The position numbers and the translations under genes were made by a program. Shown here one piece after another: positions 5,367 to 6,203 of a DNA stretch of 6,203 nt. The notes beneath the pieces were generated by a model. It was not told the DNA's origin. It was given only the letters and a program-made list of their open reading frames with translations, and ran no database searches. Source of the stretch: JACCUZ01 sp038246575 (GTDB taxonomy: Bacteria; Actinomycetota; Actinomycetes; JACCUZ01); NCBI GenBank assembly GCA_038246575.1, contig JBBRVU010000223.1, forward strand, positions 1-6,203. The letters are read 5' to 3'. Position 1 is the stretch's first letter; the number at the start of each line of letters is the position of its first letter.

Positions 5367-5388
5367 GTCCGGGAGCCAGCAACCGCCG

Positions 5389-6203
5389 ATGACCGTGCCA
5401 GCGGAGGCTTTCCCATACGCCTCCGACGACCGCCCGGTCAGCGACCTGCAGCTCGGCCGGGAGACCTACCGCCGCGACCGCGCCCGCCGGTCGACGGCGA
5501 TCGCCTCGGTCAGCACGGTGGTGTTCCTTGCGGTCGTCGGCACCGCGATCGTGCTCTCACCGGGCTGGGACCGGGTGCGGCAGTCCTTCTTCGACGCCGA
5601 GGTGGCCCGAGACTCGCTGCCGGACATCCTGTCCGGGCTGTGGCTGAACGTCCGCGTCCTCGCGTTCGCGGCGGTGCTGATCGTGATCGTCGGTCTCGGC
5701 ATCGCGGCGCTGCGGACGCTCCGTGGCCCCGTGTGGTTCCCGGTGCGCGCGCTGGCCGCGGCCTACACCGACCTCTTCCGCGGCATGCCGCTGATCATCC
5801 TGCTCTACCTCGTGGGCTTCGGGATCCCGGGACTGCAGCTGCGCGGGGTCCCCACCTCACCGGTGGTGCTCGGCACCGTCGCGCTGGTGCTGACCTACTC
5901 GGCGTACGTCGCCGAGGTCTTCCGGGCCGGCATCGACTCGGTCCACCCCAGCCAGCGCGCGGCGGCCCGCTCGCTCGGGCTGTCCTACGGCCAGACGATG
6001 CGCCGGGTGGTGCTTCCCCAGGCCGTACGCCGGGTGGTGCCGCCGCTGCTCAACGACCTCGTCGCCCTGCAGAAGGACGTCGGACTGATCTCGGTGCTCG
6101 GCGCGCTGGACGCGGTGCGGCAGGCGCAGATCAACTCGGATGCGACGTTCAACTTCACGCCCTACCTCGTGGCCGGCATCCTCTTCATCCTGCTGGCGAT
6201 CCC
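5389..6203 (+). CDS. Polar amino acid ABC transporter permease, HisM family (3' end cut off)
   Basis: Inner membrane channel subunit. The frame runs from ATG 5389 to the window edge without a stop, giving 271 codons so far. A hydrophilic, Arg-rich N-terminus (1-35) precedes a first membrane helix at about 38-56. A linker then leads into the permease domain, with SLPDILSGLWLNVRVLAFAA (76-95), further hydrophobic segments around 84-108, 135-146 and 158-177, and the last one running off the end. The family signatures are FRGMPLIILLY (130-140), YVAEVFRAGIDSVHPSQ (173-189) and the EAA loop AARSLGLSYGQTMRRVVLPQ (192-211) followed by AVRRVVPPLLND, which contacts the ATPase. The gene starts 22 nt after the binding-protein stop, so the two are surely one operon. 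The Shine-Dalgarno is poor (GGGAG, 13 nt away). The ATPase gene would be expected downstream. Confidence 0.93.
   Translation, partial: MTVPAEAFPYASDDRPVSDLQLGRETYRRDRARRSTAIASVSTVVFLAVVGTAIVLSPGWDRVRQSFFDAEVARDSLPDILSGLWLNVRVLAFAAVLIVIVGLGIAALRTLRGPVWFPVRALAAAYTDLFRGMPLIILLYLVGFGIPGLQLRGVPTSPVVLGTVALVLTYSAYVAEVFRAGIDSVHPSQRAAARSLGLSYGQTMRRVVLPQAVRRVVPPLLNDLVALQKDVGLISVLGALDAVRQAQINSDATFNFTPYLVAGILFILLAI

Noticed and set aside
4241..5392. A 383-codon plus-strand open frame over the transporter gene
   Set aside because: It is a frame-shifted shadow of the binding-protein gene with an Arg/Pro/Gly-rich product and no recognisable domain.

Overview
The window is chromosomal DNA from a high-GC actinobacterium. 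Codon third positions are mostly G or C, two genes have a TANNNT -10 box six bases before the start codon (leaderless style), and the purS-purQ-purL arrangement is the Gram-positive/actinobacterial one. Protein sequence style and gene order suggest Nocardioidaceae (Nocardioides or a relative). That placement is inference.

Layout, left to right. Bases 1-74 (minus) hold the 5' end of a gene leaving the window, perhaps the small 'sterol carrier family' protein often found next to purL/purF in actinobacteria. Bases 106-194 hold an 89-bp structured repeat. Bases 203-811 (minus) encode a HIT-like protein. A tRNA-Gly(UCC) lies at 902-977 (plus). A second copy of the 89-bp repeat, inverted relative to the first, lies at 1020-1108 and contains the purL stop codon. 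Bases 1104-4299 (minus) are a tightly overlapping purS-purQ-purL operon encoding the three-part FGAM synthetase, step 4 of de novo purine synthesis. A 152-bp divergent promoter region follows. From 4452 to the right end (plus) run the substrate-binding lipoprotein and the membrane permease of a polar amino acid ABC uptake system; the permease is cut by the window edge and the ATPase would lie beyond it.

The metabolic genes are ordinary. The unusual part is the left 1.1 kb. Two 89-bp elements, 77/89 identical without gaps and in opposite orientation, bracket the HIT gene and the tRNA. Each element is two direct copies of a 28-nt core around a 33-nt middle segment, and that segment can pair with either core. 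Differences between the two middle segments fall in predicted loops and bulges rather than stems, which suggests that structure is conserved. The tRNA-Gly between them has C instead of the near-universal A at position 58 of the T loop.

There is no gene-free stretch over 300 bases. The gap 812-1103 contains the tRNA, a possible terminator hairpin and the right repeat. No transposase, cas gene or phage gene is seen.
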